Positions 45,764 to 58,000 of a stretch of 64,000 bases of DNA are shown here, piece by piece. The DNA is from Periconia sp. R9002 (taxonomy: Eukaryota; Ascomycota; Dothideomycetes; Pleosporales; Periconiaceae): assembly GCA_023627715.1 (NCBI GenBank), contig JAMAHW010000068.1, positions 124,001 to 188,000 on the forward strand. The letters run 5' to 3'. The notes beneath the pieces are model-generated. The model was given only the letters and a program-made list of their open reading frames with translations, did not search any database and had not been told where the DNA came from. The position numbers were made by a program, and so were the translations under genes. Position 1 is the stretch's first letter, and each line of letters starts with the position of its first letter.

Positions 45764-46300
45764 TGCAGCAAATTTCAGATGGCGCGATGGCTCTGTAGAA
45801 ACCGAAATGACCTAGCAGTCTCCCATACGTTATGAAGTCTCGGTGGAGGAGCTATTACACTGCAAATGCTTCGATTGGCCTATGCAGATATATGCAAGTT
45901 TGCCTTCTTCGGGTATCATGCGTGAATTTTGCCACCATCTATTTAGCCGGAGGACGTGCAGTTCGAAATGACATGCGCTTTCCCTACATTACCACCTGCC
46001 CCGTTTCGTAATTGCATTTTCGCTGGGTTACAAGCTTTCTCCGATTTTTCCTGAAGATGTCATTGATCTACAGTGTGAAACCGCATCTGTTTCCCTTACG
46101 TTCCGGGTTACATTGTTCCTTGTTAGTCCGCTGCACGCTGGCTTATCTTTGAATTTGGGTAAGTCAAGATTAAATCATGGGAAACGGTAACAAACATGGC
46201 TGCTGACGTGAAACTTACTACAGTTCTTCACCTTCTGCACAAGCTTCAGTATATTTCATCGTAATCATAAAATTGGTAACTCTACGAGGTTGAGTTTGCG
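45764..46300. promoter_or_regulatory. Bidirectional promoter region, O-methyltransferase / FAD monooxygenase
   Basis: 537 bp separate two divergent start codons of cluster genes with no gene between. Shared control is inferred from position only; I did not find a convincing shared palindrome. Confidence 0.4.
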
Positions 46301-47749
46301 ATGCATATCATTGTCATTGGGTGCGGCATAGCCGGCCTCACATGCGCCATTGCATTCCGAAAATATGGCCACGAGGTTACAATTCTAGAACGCGCACCTC
46401 AAGTTCCAGCTGTATGTCAGTCATGATCCTGGGCTGAACAATTGAAAAAAAAAACTCATTTATTGGATGTCGTAGTTCGGTGCCGGTATCACCATTTCTC
46501 CCAACGCTTCGCGCGCTCTCCGGTCTCTGGGAGTTTTAGACAAAGTCCTCCAGAATGCGTATCTTCCTGAGCACGCCTCAATGCACTCGTACAACACAAA
46601 TGAGCTATTGTCCCGACAGAACCTGAAGAGCAAGATGTTGGAATCATACGGAGCGCCATTTGCAGTCATCCATCGGTACGATTTATACGGTGTTCTCTAC
46701 GACGAAGCATATGCGGCTGGAATTACGATCTTATTTTCAATTCATGTCGACTCCGTTGACTCTAGTATTCCATCGGTTACTGTCTCCGGCGGAAGACAAT
46801 TCATTGGCGATTTAATTGTCGGCGCAGATGGCGAGAAATCTTTCTGCAGGAATGTAATTCTTGGGCAGCAAGTTCTACCCAAAGACAGCGGTGTTCACGT
46901 CTTCAGATTCATGATTCCAATCGAGCGGTTAGCTACCATTCCGCATCTAGCCCACTTAGTTGACCCGCCCTCTATCAATCTCGTCATCGGACCTGGTGGT
47001 CCGTCCATGATGTATTCCGTGAAGAGAGAGAGCCTTTTCAACGTGATTCTTGCGAAGAGGCATGAGCGGATAGAGAATCCTCCAGCGTTGCCCCATGATG
47101 TCGAATTATCATTCGTCAAGGAAGAATTCAAAGACTGGGGTTTGATACACGAATTACTGGATCTCGCGGATAAATGTATACGATGGACAGTAATTGCGTC
47201 GAACACAGTCGATAAGACTGTTCTCAATAAGCTCGTCTTGATTGGAGATGCCGCTCATATAATGACACCGTTTGTGTAAGTCAGATGCTTGGTTACAAGC
47301 TCTTTCCCGTCAAGGGATTTGCACTGTCAGTCATATCTAATTCGAATTCATAATATAGTGGCCAAGGCGCGGCAATGGCCATCGAAGATGCAGTTATCCT
47401 GAGTAAGATGCTTGGTAACATGTCGAAAAATTCTTCGGAGTTGTTTAGGCATGCACTGAAAGAATTCCATCGCATACGATACCCTCGGGTCCACTTACTA
47501 CAAGAGAAAGCGGCCAAGTTGTATGAATCTTATGCATACCCAGCAGGTCCACTTCAAGAAGAACGAGATCAACGTTTGAGATCTGAAATGAAAGTAATGG
47601 AAGATTTGGCTTTTGCACAAACACAAAAAAAACTGAGCAGTAACTTCGCAAAGGACAGTCCCAACTTCTTCTTGGATGTGGCGTTTGGGGACTTTCTCTA
47701 CAACTTCGACGCCGAGAAGGCTGGCGAAGAAGCACGCATCATCGAGTGA
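46301..47749 (+). CDS. FAD-dependent monooxygenase (salicylate hydroxylase type)
   Basis: Exons 46301-46411, 46476-47275 and 47359-47749 give 433 residues. MHIIVIGCGIAGLTCAIAF is the N-terminal GxGxxG FAD fold, ILERAPQVPAVFGAGITISP follows, LIVGADGEKSFCRN is the DG motif, and VLIGDAAHIMTPFV-GQGAAMAIEDA is the GD motif, split by intron 2. This class hydroxylates aromatic rings (sometimes with decarboxylation) or epoxidises prenyl chains in fungal meroterpenoid pathways. Its place next to a UbiA prenyltransferase fits either role. It is tail-to-tail with the UbiA gene, 225 bp apart. The family also resembles the decayed copy at 3.0-3.5 kb. The sequence shows no damage. Confidence 0.93.
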
Positions 47750-47974
47750 TGTGTTCAACAATGTACATTCTCATAGTATCATTTAGTTTGAATGTAATTT
47801 TTTTGTTTCCCTTGTCTCGACATGCGACACAGGTGTAAAGAAATAAAAAGCGCTGAAATGGAAACGAAACTTGAATCAGAACAAAAACAAGGATAATATT
47901 TCACATACACGCCGAAACACATGTCAACTACTGTACAGTCCACAGAAGACTCTCATTACTATATAGGATCCCCA

Positions 47975-49045
47975 CTACAAACTCAATGCAATGTACTGCG
48001 ATGCAAATCCCATTCCAATGCTTGAACCTATCGCGAAGGATCCCATCTTGAACCACCAGGCGCAATGCGCAGGATCGCTCAAGTTGACCTTCGCAATCAG
48101 GGTGGATAATGTTATAGCGTTCCCGATAACCGCGAAAAAGATGAATGGAGACTGTGTTCTGAAAGCTCCCCAGGACAGTTCCTTCGTCATCGTCCAGGGC
48201 AGGGAATCCGGATAGCCAAGCTGAGCCCTGTGCATTAACATAGCTGTTCCGGCTAGAAATAAGACTTGAAAAATGCCAAGAAGAGTGAGAATTGGTTTTG
48301 TTTGGCGCACTAGTCGTACGGCCATACTTCTAAGTCCAATTTTCTTGTCGTCACGGAAGTCCTGGAACGCATATACCGTGTCGTGAATGATAGTCCAATT
48401 AAGGTATGTGGCATAGAGTATGAGCAGACCGAAGACTTGTGGATCCCAAACGGCATTCTTGAGTGGCGTAGAGTCTCTAGCTTTGATGGAATTGGCCATT
48501 GCCAGTGATATAATACGAAGGACATCGACGCCTCCGAATGCAGCGCCAAAGGGCACTCCGAAACCCAAGGTAATCCCAAGTACAACTTGAGCATAATCTG
48601 TGAACCTCTTTGCAAATGGATATATAATGACCAAAACAACAAGAGTTACAGCGTACACGCTTGCGTCAATGGATGGTGGCATTAGAGAAACCAAAATTGC
48701 ACTCCAGATGACGAGCAATCCGGCCGTGAAAGAGTAAGCTGCAGGTAGAGAAATAGCACCGCGGGCTAGAGGTCGAGACTTTGTGCGCTCAACCAACCGG
48801 TCTATATCCATGTCGACAATATCGTTCCATGCGCAGCCCATAGATCGGAGTATGAAACCAAATGCGAAAAGAGGTAACAATCGCAAGGCGGGGGCGTTGG
48901 GAGTCGATCTGGCCGTGAGGATGGTGAAGGTGTAGCCGTAGAAATATGGAAAGAAGATGTTCAAAATTCCGATAGGTTTATCGATTCTTATCAACTCTGC
49001 GAATGGGAGAAGTTCCTGAAAGGACAGTTTCAGTTTATGCTCCAT
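47975..49045 (-). CDS. UbiA-family aromatic prenyltransferase
   Basis: Intronless. From the ATG at 49045 (MEHKLKLSFQELLPFAELIR) it is 356 residues; an in-frame ATG at 49168 would add 41 residues and is less family-like. LIRIDKPIGILNIFFPYFYG starts the first helix. The first Mg-diphosphate motif is AWNDIVDMDIDRLVERTKSRP (NDxxDxxxD) and the second is AFQDFRDDKKIGLRS (DxxxD). About eight membrane helices follow the family pattern. Both motifs are canonical, so prenyl transfer to an aromatic acceptor is expected (Coq2/Pyr6/Trt2-like) rather than the altered motifs of UbiA-type terpene cyclases. Neither donor chain length nor acceptor can be read from the sequence. It probably works in the ER membrane and supplies the prenylated core of the cluster product. 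Confidence 0.93.
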   Translation of the reverse strand: MEHKLKLSFQELLPFAELIRIDKPIGILNIFFPYFYGYTFTILTARSTPNAPALRLLPLFAFGFILRSMGCAWNDIVDMDIDRLVERTKSRPLARGAISLPAAYSFTAGLLVIWSAILVSLMPPSIDASVYAVTLVVLVIIYPFAKRFTDYAQVVLGITLGFGVPFGAAFGGVDVLRIISLAMANSIKARDSTPLKNAVWDPQVFGLLILYATYLNWTIIHDTVYAFQDFRDDKKIGLRSMAVRLVRQTKPILTLLGIFQVLFLAGTAMLMHRAQLGYPDSLPWTMTKELSWGAFRTQSPFIFFAVIGNAITLSTLIAKVNLSDPAHCAWWFKMGSFAIGSSIGMGFASQYIALSL

Positions 49046-50181
49046 ATCGAACAGATGTATGATGGATAGCGGAGAGCACAAGTTGATAATGACAAATATT
49101 CTAACGACAAGTTCAATTTCTAAACTATACGATGGGGAACCCTCTACGATATTTCTATATAGTTTCACCTCCTATAGCTCTGGCCCCTTTATCGGCTTCC
49201 TAGTTTTGCTTCGAATCGACGTGTTTCTCGCGGCTTGAAAATAAAATCGCCTAGTAACAGATAGGCTATGACACGATCGTGCTTCCGAATGCAAACAATA
49301 TACCACTTGCGAGACCAGTGTTGATACCGTGACTTATTACACCAATCAATTGCGAAGAAGAAAGTCACTTGGATACCACTTTCGAGATTTGTGCCTGCTC
49401 TGACGAGAAGGGCTGCAAGATCCTCGGTCTCCGATAACTTTATCCCTGCATTGTAATTGGAATTCGATGTTCAACAGAAGGCAAACTGTTGCCATGCCGG
49501 GTAAATTTCGTATACAATTCAACATGATTGGTTCACTGGCGGAATTTTGGTGTCCAACGCAACATCGTACTCAACTCCACATCGCTTCCGCTTGTTGCTT
49601 CATTTCAATCATGTCATTGTTTCCCAGCAGTTCGGTTAAGGTGTGAAAGGGAAGCTTGGAAAAGAATGCTAAGAAACCCGATGCTATGCCATGCTAATCA
49701 TTTTGGCTTTGGATGCTACTTGTTATTACTGGCAAGCGAACCTTGACCGCTCATGGTTTGCCCCCCATTCGATTGAAAATCGTTCACCCTCAATAATATT
49801 GCTATTATTAATCACCAGGCCAGTGAATCTGTTTCACATAATGAATGTTATCAGAAATGACGTAGCCCATCCGATCAAGGGTTGTCTTTATGATGGTGTC
49901 CTGCCAATTAAAAGCAGTGCAGGGGTCAGCACGGCGCCAGGGATGTTCTGTGGTGGATCGGCACGGTCCCTTAGCTCGTTCCCATCCTAGCCTTGAGGTT
50001 CTCGCGCGAAGAGAACGTTGCCGGCAAGTGCTTCGTACTTTATAAGTGTCAGCTGAATGATTGTCGAGACCCACTATTCACTTTTTCATTGGATCTTTGC
50101 ACCTACATACGCTACTGCTCCATTATCTTTGAGTCCCTCAAGGCTCGAAACTTCACCTCTCTATAACCTGTGCAATCAATC
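49046..50181. promoter_or_regulatory. Divergent intergenic region, UbiA / rhodopsin-like gene
   Basis: About 1.1 kb without a supported gene (the UbiA start may lie as far as 49168). It contains the upstream regions of both genes. Confidence 0.4.
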
Positions 50182-51480
50182 ATGCCTCAAACGGATCCCT
50201 TTCCCGAACCCAACATCGATAGGACTGCTCAATTGATGGCAGCCTTCTGGGTGCCCCTCCCATTTATGGTTCTATTCGTCGGGGCGCGAGTCTTTGTTCG
50301 CATCAAAAAGCAAAATATGGGAATCGACGACTGGCTCATGGTCGTGGCACTGGTATGCGTATCACGGGGGTCTTATTTGGTTTATTAACACGATATTTAG
50401 GTCTTACAAACTGCTTCGCTCGGTGTCTCGTCCTACTATGTCATTCATGGGGGTGCAAGACATATTTACTATATCAATCCAGAAGAAATTGAGACTATAG
50501 TGAAGTACAGTTTCATCAATCCGCCTATTGCAATCACTGCTTCTGTTTGCGCCAAAGTTAGTGTGGCCATGTTTCTCATAAACCGCATTATGGGTCCGGT
50601 AATGATTAAGAGGCAACGATTTCTCTACGCTAATGTTGCCGCGTACGTTGTGGTCTCCCTTGTTGCAATTATCATGCTCTTCGTGCAGTGTCGACCTACC
50701 CGCGCGTTATGGGAGAAGGTCCCCGGGGCAAAGTGCTGGAATCCAAAGTATTCAACCAACGTGGAGATAACCCAAGCAGGTATGAGATACAGACCATCCA
50801 GAATAGCACGCAGAAAACTAACATTATATCACTCAGGCTTAAGCTCGTATTTCGATTTTCTGCTTGCCTTACTTCCTACCACTATCATCTGGGGACTGAA
50901 CTTTAGTCCCCGCCGGAAACTTGGTCTTTCAATCCTTCTGGGCTTAGGTGTTTTGTCAGTATTCCCAACTCCACTTATCTTCAAAATGTCGAATACGACT
51001 AACAATTTGTCTCAAAAGTGGTGGAATATGCGCCGCTTTCAAGACAGCAGACATGAAAAACCTATCCAATCGAGAGGACTTAACTTGGGCGATATATCCT
51101 GTCTTTGTTTGGAACACGTATGTGCTTGTTGGTCCTTTACTTGATTTTTCAAAGCTCATCATATCAGCATCGAACAGACGTTGGTCATCATCTGCGGTTC
51201 AGTACCTTCTGTCAAACCAATCTACGATTCCCTTGTTTTGAACAAACCGATTGGATCGACACCCACGATGCCGAGCGCGGGTACCGGATCTAAGGTACCC
51301 TTGAGACTATATAAGAAGATCAGCGGGAGTTCAACGAATGCAACGACTACAACGACTGCAACAACTGTGCAGGGAAATGACGAAAGTGCTAGAGCTTGGC
51401 CTGGGCAGACGGAGGACAGACAGATTCTGGTAGGCAATTCGTACGAGGTGTCATCCGTTCGCGAATTGCCTAAAGAATAG
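50182..51480 (+). CDS. Fungal rhodopsin-like seven-helix membrane protein
   Basis: Exons 50182-50352, 50401-50779, 50837-50954, 51019-51117 and 51168-51480 join to 359 residues. The start is the first ATG (MPQTDPFPEP); the GTG upstream is not a start. Helix 1 is AAFWVPLPFMVLFVGARVFV, then IDDWLMVVAL, ITASVCAKVSVAMFLINRIM, and VSLVAIIMLFVQCRPTRALW with the conserved QC-x-P and W of the extracellular loop. SSYFDFLLALLPTTIIWGL follows, and TLVIICGSVPSVKPIYD is the typical end of helix 7. The tail is Ser/Thr-rich (TNATTTTTATTVQG) and cytosolic. The family's function is poorly known; its genes are common beside metabolic clusters. Unlike the paralogue at 26.5 kb it is full length. Confidence 0.88.
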
Positions 51481-51633
51481 GAAACTAAAGGGTCAATGTA
51501 GCAAGTAACAAAGGTCGGAAAAAATCAACGGCATGTATCGGTTCATTCGAACTTGGCGGACGCATCGAATTATTCAGTTGAATAGATATTTGTGCTATCC
51601 ATTTACCATGCCCCGATGCGATTATGAATTTTG

Positions 51634-51664
51634 AATTGATCATCACAGAGTATTGCTACCCTGG
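51634..51664 (+). repeat. 31-bp element, copy B
   Basis: 30 of 31 positions identical to 28017-28047, same orientation. It lies 154 bp downstream of the rhodopsin-like gene, as copy A lies 535 bp downstream of the other one. Confidence 0.85.
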
Positions 51665-52590
51665 GCATTCCCGATGCCATGATATTCTGCAACCATGATT
51701 GCAAAACCCCAACTTTTATTTGAACAGAGCATGCGCGGTAAACATGGCAACGACGCTATGAGCAAAGCATCTCTATCCTTGGCTGGACAACAGGCGCATC
51801 AATTTTCACTGATACATAGCCAGTGATCATCCAGGCCAAATGATGATCTTTCGTGATCGACAGCCTGTACGATGTCCGAAGCTTTACTGAGGTAAACATT
51901 GTGGCAACAGGGGCCAACTTACAAGGGTTGAAACTATTCAATCAGATAATGCGACTCCCCACGGCATTGACTGGCCCAGGATCCCCCTTCCGTCACGGTA
52001 TTTATCTCAGTAACCACTACAGAGGGAGGGGTAACACATCGGGACGGTGCATGTTGGGAGGACTTACAGTTTCTGCCATCTGATTTGCGAATAATCGTAT
52101 GATGCATTATCTACCCAATATGTAACCTTCCGGAATGTCACTCACCCGTACGAGCATTGCCGATTGACGCAAGATAAGCAGCCACGTATGGGGCCCTGGT
52201 TTTAATTCGCTGCCTTTTTCCCGCCACCAACCAACAGCAAAACCGCTCTCTTTGGACCGGTTATTCCCAACCCCCCCTCATTCTTTCCCTTGGAATTACA
52301 AGCCGGGATACGTCGTAGCAAAATGTGCGCGATTTTTATCATCTAGATGCGCCTCCTTGTCTCCCTTTTGCCTTGTTTCAAAATGTTTGAATTAATTACT
52401 GAACACGCTAACAGTGTTTAGCAATCTTGATTCGAAGCGAGGCAGCATATATGAACGTTTGTACTAATATGGGGTGGGGTACCCTAAAGCATGTTCCCAT
52501 CCACATACAGTTGTATGATAAGAAAGGAAAACCGAGGCCACAGAACTCCTTTATTTTGCCTACCTCGTTGTTTTTTACCCATCCAGGAAA
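51665..52590. other. Intergenic / upstream region of the second O-methyltransferase
   Basis: No gene supported. Short frames at 51853-52083 and 52427-52654 lack recognisable domains; the second overlaps the methyltransferase start in another frame. Confidence 0.45.
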
Positions 52591-53927
52591 ATGGAAATCT
52601 CTCAGGTTCTCCAGACACTCAATGCTGCTGCCGATATTTCACCTGGGGACTTGAAGGAAGAAGACAGGCTGGCGTGTTTGCAAGCGTGCGTCAAGTTGCA
52701 TGAGACTCTGGAGACGCCAAGCGAGTCTATGCGTCGATTTTTGTTAGGGGTATTACGCTATTTGTATAATCCTAAAACTCTTGCTCACCAGGCATCAGGC
52801 GCAACAAGCCACCGCAATCCGGTTGGGTGTTGATATGAAACTATTGGAGAAAGCAGTCGCGGCTCAAGGCCCAATCACCATCGAACGACTAGCGAGTGAT
52901 GTTGCTGGGGATTACGAACTTGTTAGTATGTTTAATACCGGACACTATCCTATTGATGATCCTGACAATATTCAAGGACGTGTCATGAGAATGCTTGCAG
53001 CTATGAATTTGTTCCAGGAGACGGGGAAGGATACCTATGTTGCAAGTTCGTTGGCAGCCGCTTTTGTCCACCCATCTCCACTAGAAGCTGCTGTGGTGGC
53101 TCTGTGAGCAGGGTCCTTCCTCCCAACCCAGATTTTAGCTGATCACAAGACGCAGAGGCAACTCAGTACCTTCAATCGCATTAATCCCAGAGTACTTTGC
53201 CGAAAAGGGATACAAGAGTCCAGATAATGCCTTTGACGGTCCGTGGCAATATGCTCATCAAACTAGAGATCACTACTTCGATTGGGTAGCCAAAAGACCA
53301 CATGTACAGCAAGCCTTCAATACTTTCATGACTATCACTCGGAAGGGTCGCGGCGAGGACTGGTTCGAGTTTTACCCTGTAGAGGAGAAACTGCTCAGTA
53401 CTCAGTCGCCCGACGAGATTTTACTTGTCGACATTGGTGGCGGCATTGGACATGATCTAGTGTCGCTCAAAAATTATTTTCCGAGCCTGCAGGGAAAGTT
53501 GGTCTTGGAGGATCTACCCATTGTTGTTGCTAGTGCTCCGGCGCTCGACGGCGTCGAAGTGGTAGGCCACAATTTCTTCGATCCGCAGCCGCCCTCTCTC
53601 AAGAATGCAAAAGCTTACTATCTTCGTACTGTGCTACATGACTGGCCGGATAATCAGGCGAGGACGATTCTGGGGCATATCCGCGAGATTATGTCCGAGG
53701 ACTCTATCCTCCTGCTGAACGAGAATTCGCTTCCAGATACGAATGTTTCACTTTTTGCAGCGCAGGCGGACTTTACCATGATGGCGTGTTTCTCTTCTCT
53801 TGATAGAACTGAACAGCAATTTGCTGAACTCTTGGATTCGGCGGGTTTTCATCTTCTCAAAGTTTGGAGACCAAAAGTTGTCCTTCCGGTGTCATCAGTT
53901 CTCTTTGAGGCAGTCGTTAAAAGGTAA
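52591..53927 (+). CDS. COMT-type O-methyltransferase (second)
   Basis: Exons 52591-52749, 52799-52925, 52977-53103 and 53156-53927 sum to 394 residues. The intron at 52926-52976 also reads through as open frame, but a GTATGT donor and CTGAC...CAAG end make splicing the better model, giving the family-typical RRVMRMLAAMNLF. The N-terminal dimerisation region (QQATAIRLGVDMKLLEKAV, ITIERLAS) is followed by SAM motif VDIGGGIGHDLVSL, LEDLPIVV, and AYYLRTVLHDWPDNQAR with the catalytic His-Asp-Trp. It methylates a hydroxyl, probably of the cluster's aromatic core. It is only distantly similar to the enzyme at 44.2 kb, so two different positions may be methylated. Confidence 0.92.
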
Positions 53928-55058
53928 TCTGTATATATCTTTCTTTGATAAAGCAAACCCTAGCGCGCGACTGATTCAGAAGAATGTAATCACAACATGG
54001 AGAAACTTATATTTGATGAAAAGTGGCGGCCACAGCAAATCTTCACGTAATTTGGTATTGGTCAACTATGAGTCCGCCTCTGTAATTTAATCTGATGTAT
54101 CCGAAAATGCTTATCATGACGTATAGAATAAACTTTCCATAAGTCTTGCCAGACATGTTCAGAACAGATGAGGACTGACAACTTCTGGAAACATTCAGCC
54201 AAGATGGAGGGAAGCAACATGTTTTCGGGGTTGCATAGCCTTAAGAATATCAGTGGGAAACATGACCAAAAATGTTTGCAAATAATCTCAGTTTCAAGCC
54301 TTAATCCAAAACAGGAATATCTTACATCGGTCTGTGGCCACTAACTAGCACAGAGCGAGCCGTTCTCGAATTGCACCCGTTCAATAAAGTATGCACACCA
54401 GTTGACAGATATGAGTTAAGCACTTAACTGATTTCCTTGGATGAATTGCAGAGTTGAAATGTTCCGTTCAGAGTGAATGTCTTGTTGCATGTCACTTGAC
54501 CACAATTGCGCAGCAACTTCGTCATGCAGGGGTTGAATCCAACAGTACTCATTTAGAATTTGGCGAATTTGCCTTTGAGATAAAGACGGAATCTTTTGCG
54601 TGTTTCCAAGATGACAGTTAGAATCCATGCATATTCATCCCGAGACGGTATTTAAACACGCCCAGCGAACAAACTTCACACAAGATTAAGAACAGTCAAT
54701 GCCAGTAGGCGAACACTTCCGAATCTCCTTAGCGAGCCTAATCGACAATAGATTATAGTGAACTAGATGGGCAGTATAATTAGGAACTGGGCTAGTGATG
54801 ATTGCGATTAATCTTAGATGTAATCGTAGGCTTCTGCACTGCAATTGCATATTTTCAAAGAGAAAGGTGTGGTGACACAAATCCTTATTGTGGAGTTCCA
54901 GACACCGGAATTGTCACCCTACTGACCGGTGCGGGGATATCGCAAGGATATACGAAGAACAGACAGCCTTGCCGCAACTGGACCTTCTATGTTCTATCAA
55001 CTTACACTCTACTTTTATACACATAAAACGGTGCCAAAATATATGTTCCATCAGTTTG
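53928..55058. other. Intergenic, no gene seen
   Basis: No supported gene. The frame at 54888-55058 is continuous with the kinase but looks like 5' untranslated sequence. Confidence 0.45.
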
Positions 55059-58000
55059 ATGGGGTCGCCAAGTTCACGTTCAACGCGGGATGTTATTGGA
55101 CGGAGGTGGTCCATATCTTCAGATCGTTCTTCGCCACTCAAACTGTCAGCCTCACTCAGCGACCGATTTAGGTCAAAGCCAGTGGCGAGCAGAACACTGA
55201 ATGACTACTTCAGTGGGAAAGAGCCTGGCTACCTATACACGGACAATGATTGTTGCCAGATCGCGAATCTTTTGAAGGCCAACCAGAGTGTGGCATGGGC
55301 CCAGATACCGAGAATATATATCGTTCTTCGTCTACTTGGTCGGGTTCAAGACATTGAGGAATTTATTATGCTTGGCCTGAACGATCTTTGCCTTCCTTTT
55401 GGAGGTGTATCACAACTACCACGATCACTACCTCTGGCTCTGCGGGAACGATTTCTCGAGACTCAGAATGTAGTACTTACGAAGTCTGTGGAACTCGAAA
55501 AAAATGGTTCAGATAGACGTCATGTCCACTTCTCGAGGAACGAACCATTTCCCTACGAGGTTAAAGGTCAACTAGGATCGGGGCGGTACGCAATTGTGGA
55601 TGAAGTGTTAAGTCCGCTAAGCGCGGAAAGATTTGCCAGGAAGAGGTTCCGAAGGATTAAAGGGAGCTCTCATTCAAAGAGCGAGGTTAAAAGTTTCATG
55701 AATGAGCTCCAGGTCTTGAAGAAAATTCGACACCAACATTGCATCGAACTAGTAAGCGTTCGTCACCCAACTAGTAGAGATTCCTGACAAGAAGACTAGA
55801 TCGCGAGTTACACGGAGACCGGTTGGTTTGGCCTTCTGATGTCGCCGGTGGCAGAATTCAACCTAAACGATTACATGCTACTAGCCGAACAAAGCAGTGA
55901 TCACCGAAAAACTCTTTGCACCTTCTTTGGTTGTCTTGCAAATGCGACCCTTTACCTACATTCAAACAAAATACGTCATCGCGATATCAAACCTGCGAAC
56001 GTGCTTGTAAAAGGTCCTACCGTGTACCTAGCAGACTTTGGAATCTCTCTCGACTGGGAACATCTCTCAAAAAGTACCACTACCGAGGATAGTGCTAAGA
56101 CGCTGATGTACTGCGCTCCAGAGGTAGCTGCTCAATTTCAAAAGCGAAATTCGTCGTCCGACATCTGGTCCCTAGGTTGTGTCTTCTTGGAGATGTTGAC
56201 CGTCGTGAAGGGATTCTCAATAAACAACTTGCATACAGCATTTCGGAGCAATTCTGAAACTAGAGCGTTCTACAAGAACGTCAGGATAGCACATGATTGG
56301 CTTTACACGAAACTTCAAGACAGTGTGTCAAACCACCAGAAGACACTTGCGCAATGGACGTTTTCAATGCTCTTAGAGGATCCAGATGCGCGGCCTAAGG
56401 CGATGACTTTGTCACACGGTCTTGGCTCATACCGAACAGATGGGGTTGATGCTTCCAATCCTTACTGTGGCGAATGTTGTGTTCTAGACGATGATTGTGG
56501 ATTCGAAGCTACAAGAAACGATGATTGTTGGGAACAAGACAATATTGACACACCTCCCACAAGTGCCGAAGGATCATGGAACGACCCCAATTTGTGGCAG
56601 CCAAGTTCTTCGACCAGTTGGCCAGACTGCAGCTCATTTACGTCAGCTCCGATCTTAAAAGACTGTGTCGCCGCTGAGGACGTGCCTGATTATGAGACAA
56701 GGTCGCTAATCCCCCAGTCGTTTATCAACTCACACACAGCCAGTATTATGAGTAGGGCTGAGAACGACAGAGTTCATAACCCACCAAATACCAGCAACTC
56801 ATCATCAATGCTTCATGCGCTCTCACCAGAGCAGGATTCATTGTTATCCTCCATCGAATATAACTGGTGGCCTTTTGTGGATTTGAGTGGCATTCTTCCT
56901 CAGCTGCAAAGCTGCCACTGGGAGGAACCGGTACTATTGCTTTCGGCAATTATGTCGGACGTTTACTTCATGACAGCCTTACAGCAATCACATCCACGGC
57001 AGTACTACCTCTTCGAATCCGCAAGCGAGTACGATATCCTTCCTCTTTTGCACTTGTTCTTGCTCAATCGCTTTAAGCTTAGCGCTGATAAACCCCCTCC
57101 GGAGATTGGAAGGAATATGACGCATCCTTTTTTCCTTGTTCTAGGAGCGGCGTGGGATGAATGCCCTAATCGTAATGACATAGCGAAGTTACTAGTAGTG
57201 TTCGGGCATCACCATGCACTTGAAACAAGCTCAGGGTATGGCCCAATCATCCACTGTGTGCGTTACAACAACGCAGAATTGCTGGAAACGATCCTCCGTA
57301 ACGGTGGAGATTCTGATGAGACAGACAAATCAGGGCGATCTGCACTGTGGCACGCTGCCAGTGTTGGAAACAATGACGCTGTGCCGCTACTGCTCGATCA
57401 TGGATCGACAAAACTGGATCACTGGACCGAAGACGCCTCTGGATGTCACGTGCACTCCCCGGTTGTAGAAGCTGCTTCTAAAGGCTATCTGGAAACGGTC
57501 CGGATTCTGGATGGCCGTGGCTGTTGCCATAACCCCGGCACTTCGATCGAGGCAACGACGCTTCATGTATCCGCTTGTAACGGTCATGCCGACGTTGTGG
57601 AATATTTATGCATGTCCAGGCATCATGCGGATCGCCTTGACTTGAGAGATAAATGGGGTAACACAGCGTTGATGTTAGCGGTATACAGCGGCCACGATGA
57701 AATAGTGAAGCTCCTCATACAAGTAGGCGCAGCTTATGACGACCAGATCCGCAACGATGCCGGTTGGACCCCCATGACACTGGCAGCTTACAATGGACAT
57801 CTGCCTTTGGTCGAAATACTTGCGAAAGCAGGCGTAGACCCGCAAAGATCTACTAGAGAAGGTAAGAATGCGTTCGAAATTGCACAAGCGCGGGGGAACT
57901 CGGCAGTGGGAGAGTATCTTAAAGCACATGAGGTAGGGCGATCGCTGGGACTTCTTCTGCAAAACACACAACAAGAAAATAAGTTCGTTCCCAATGGTAA

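Noticed and set aside
47975..49045. UbiA-type terpene cyclase instead of prenyltransferase
   Set aside because: Both aspartate-rich motifs (NDxxDxxxD and DxxxD) are canonical and suit prenyl transfer to an aromatic acceptor.
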